From Rossellomorea aquimaris (GTDB lineage Bacteria; Bacillota; Bacilli; Bacillales; Bacillaceae_B), in the NCBI RefSeq assembly GCF_020171925.1, contig NZ_JAIVAR010000001.1, forward strand, positions 372,001-436,000: a stretch of DNA of 64,000 nucleotides. Reading direction: 5' to 3'. Every line of letters begins with the position of its first letter. The first letter of the stretch is position 1. Positions 62,775 through 64,000 of this stretch are shown here, piece after piece. Below the pieces are notes generated by a model, which saw nothing but the letters and a program-made list of their open reading frames with translations, made no database searches and was not told the DNA's origin. The position numbers were made by a program, and so were the translations under genes.

Positions 62775-62933
62775 AAAAAAAAGACCTTTACCATTACCGG
62801 TAAAGGTCTTTATCTACATATATGAACCTTCACCAGTCGGTAAAGGTCTCGCTAACAACGATGTTGTCAATAAAGCCGAGAGTGCGTTGACTCCGTAATG
62901 ACGACTTTATTGTATAAGCTACTCCCCTTTAGG
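62775..62933 (-). promoter_or_regulatory. yybP-ykoY (Mn2+-sensing) riboswitch with terminator
   Basis: Read on the minus strand, AAAGGGGAGTAGC (62918-62930) is followed by CAATAAAGTCGTCA, then CTTTATTGACAACA and TTAGCGAGACCTTTACC (62839-62855). These are the conserved landmarks of the Mn2+-sensing yybP-ykoY aptamer, with P1 formed by AAAGG and CCTTT. A second hairpin ACCTTTACC/GGTGAAGGT (62825-62847) can compete with P1. A terminator AAAGACCTTTACC/GGTAAAGGTCTTT with T run lies at 62775-62811. It is expected to control the FbpB-like and Spo0M-like genes by attenuation. Confidence 0.85.
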
Positions 62934-62954
62934 AGAATATGAAATTATAACACT

Positions 62955-62983
62955 ATCATAATTGAGGGATGCACCATTGTCAA
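62955..62983 (-). promoter_or_regulatory. Sigma-A promoter of the riboswitch transcript
   Basis: On the minus strand TTGACA (62978-62983) and TATGAT (62955-62960) are spaced by exactly 17 bases, and transcription would begin about 20 bases before the aptamer. The -10 side overlaps an AATTAT/ATAATT repeat around 62943-62963 of unclear meaning. Confidence 0.75.
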
Positions 62984-63051
62984 TTATGAGCTCGGTTTGC
63001 AGGAAAATGTCGAACGAAAAACGGAGGGAATCATTGTAAAGATGGAAAACA

Positions 63052-63092
63052 TTGTGATAAACTCTTTTTACACGGTAAAATAATTTTTACCG
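63052..63092 (+). promoter_or_regulatory. Promoter and operator of the winged-helix regulator gene
   Basis: TTGTGA (63052-63057) and TAAAAT (63076-63081) are spaced by 18 bases. The palindrome CGGTAAAATAATTTTTACCG (63073-63092), with perfect 8-base arms and 4-base centre, covers the -10 box. The same layout recurs at 63760-63779 ahead of the transporter gene, so this is very likely the binding site of the regulator itself. Confidence 0.7.
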
Positions 63093-63119
63093 AATAAAAT
63101 ATCAACAGGGGATGCTGTT

Positions 63120-63740
63120 ATGAAGTCCATGTTTATCATCAAGGAATATGATCAATTGAAAGCATTGAGTGACCCATTCCGCATCAAATTGATGATGCGG
63201 CTTGTAGAAAAGCCTTATACTGGCCAGCAGCTTTCCGAACTATTTGAAATGTCCCGCGCGCGTATTCATTATCATTTGAAGGAATTAGAGAAGCTGGGAT
63301 TGATCGAGATTGTAAAAACGGAAGAGAAGAATGGGATTTTACAAAAGTTCTTTCAGTCTGTTTCCAGCGGATTTTACCCTGACGCCAGTCTTCTCCCACA
63401 CAAAGAAGAGATTAGCGAAACGAAGAGATTGATGATGTACGGAATGATGGAACGTACGATGGGAAGAATTCTTGAAGCGCCAAGTTCGGCATTCGATGAA
63501 GCAGGGGATAAAGATCCATCCGAGTGGAATATATTGGCTTCTTCATGGGAGACCGTGACGTCTGAGGAAAACTTCAAATGGTTCGTAAAGGAATATTTTC
63601 AATTGGTAGGGGAGTTTCAAAGAAGAGCCAGAGAGGAAGAAGAAGTTGAGCAAAATACTTATTATCTGACAGGAATGGGGTTCGAGGTGGCGGAATCCAA
63701 GTTCTCGGAACGGATAATGGAAAAAGAAAAAGACCGTTGA
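63120..63740 (+). CDS. ArsR-like winged-helix transcriptional regulator
   Basis: A 206-residue regulator. Residues 8-75 form a winged helix-turn-helix (ALSDPFRIKLMMRLVEK, TGQQLSELFEMSRARIHYHL, KELEKLGLIEIVK), close to the HTH_20/ArsR group; the remainder is helical and charged and could bind a ligand or dimerise. AGGGGATG precedes ATG 63120. It lies next to an MFS transporter that shares its operator, so it probably represses both until an inducing compound appears. Confidence 0.82.
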   Translation: MKSMFIIKEYDQLKALSDPFRIKLMMRLVEKPYTGQQLSELFEMSRARIHYHLKELEKLGLIEIVKTEEKNGILQKFFQSVSSGFYPDASLLPHKEEISETKRLMMYGMMERTMGRILEAPSSAFDEAGDKDPSEWNILASSWETVTSEENFKWFVKEYFQLVGEFQRRAREEEEVEQNTYYLTGMGFEVAESKFSERIMEKEKDR

Positions 63741-63759
63741 TCGGTTTTTTTTACCAAGA

Positions 63760-63779
63760 CAGTAAAAAAAAATTTACCG
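63760..63779 (+). promoter_or_regulatory. Second operator, upstream of the MFS gene
   Basis: CAGTAAAA-AAAA-ATTTACCG has the same 8-4-8 shape as the site at 63073-63092 and is followed by the same AATAAAATAT. It lies about 35 bases before the transporter start. The hairpin AGACCG/CGGTTT at 63730-63750 may end the regulator transcript. Confidence 0.6.
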
Positions 63780-63814
63780 AATAAAATATTCATACAGATG
63801 AAGGGGAGATTGTG

Positions 63815-64000
63815 ATGATCGATTTATTGTTTAAGAATAGGAATTTTGCATCCTTGTTTTTTGGCCGTCTTGTTACGAATATGGGGGACAGCATCTATTA
63901 TGTTGCAGCAATGTGGCTTGTCTATGAACTTGGAGGAAGTGCTTTTTATACTGGGCTAGCCGGTTTCTTAACACTTTTACCGGGAACATGTCAGTTCCTG
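63815..64000 (+). CDS. MFS transporter, N-terminal part (runs off the window)
   Basis: The first 62 residues of a major facilitator protein. FASLFFGRLVTNMGDSIYYV begins helix 1, and GGSAFYTGLAGFLTLLPG starts helix 2, the opening of an MFS_1/MFS_3-type exporter. AGGGGAG precedes ATG 63815. The gene continues beyond base 64000. It is controlled with the regulator just upstream and is likely an efflux pump; the substrate is unknown. Confidence 0.8.
   Translation, partial: MIDLLFKNRNFASLFFGRLVTNMGDSIYYVAAMWLVYELGGSAFYTGLAGFLTLLPGTCQFL

Noticed and set aside
62943..62963. Fur box upstream of the FbpB-like gene
   Set aside because: AATTAT and ATAATT are present, but the spacing and bases do not fit the 7-1-7 Fur consensus; the riboswitch gives a better explanation of control.

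Overview
The window comes from a low-GC, spore-forming member of the Bacillaceae. The gene set and sequence style suggest something near Rossellomorea or marine Bacillus, but this rests on protein character alone. Supporting points are strong GGAGG-type ribosome binding sites, frequent GTG/TTG starts, sigma-A-like promoters, spoIIP, a Spo0M-like protein, an RsbR-type stressosome protein and thermolysin-type secreted proteases. No rRNA, tRNA, CRISPR array, insertion sequence or phage gene was seen. It reads as ordinary chromosome rich in small accessory and self-protection genes.

Layout. 0.1-5 kb: SulP anion transporter, a secreted M4 protease, an S51 peptidase and two small exported or membrane proteins. 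5-15 kb: GNAT acetyltransferases (one decayed), rlmN, a DUF2975/HAD pair, an FAD dehydrogenase, a kinase, a maltose-type acetyltransferase, and several broken genes. 15-27 kb: ion homeostasis and cell-envelope genes (crcB pair, mgtE, spoIIP, a copper-storage-like protein, hemY, an APC/MFS transporter pair, a DUF21-CBS protein). 27-38 kb: DUF402 protein, cysteine hydrolase, serine hydrolase, GNAT, phosphatase, VOC, MoxR-DUF58 pair, an ECF sigma factor with a C-terminal extension, PP2C, kinase-like and nucleotidyltransferase genes. 38-50 kb: second M4 protease, DUF3892 protein, RsbR-type protein, dicarboxylate symporter, and a SNF2 helicase cut by one in-frame stop. 50-62 kb: TraB protein, atypical nucleoside hydrolase, AidB-like dehydrogenase, feoA with a two-gene feoB, Cys-rich small proteins, aldo/keto reductase, cupin, GNATs and a Nif3-family protein. 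62-64 kb: FbpB-like and half-length Spo0M-like genes behind a yybP-ykoY (Mn2+) riboswitch, then a winged-helix regulator and an MFS transporter (cut by the window end) that share an operator.

The most interesting material lies between genes. It includes the Mn2+ riboswitch placed in front of unusual targets, hairpins that hide or displace ribosome binding sites (25.3, 27.1 and 39.8 kb), and a LexA-like box before a VOC gene. It also includes a dispersed palindrome family (4.9, 9.2, 20.0 and 54.3 kb) and a 27-residue peptide with nine cysteines. At least five genes are broken (5.75, 8.7, 13.0, 14.0 and 45.9 kb), several apparently recently.
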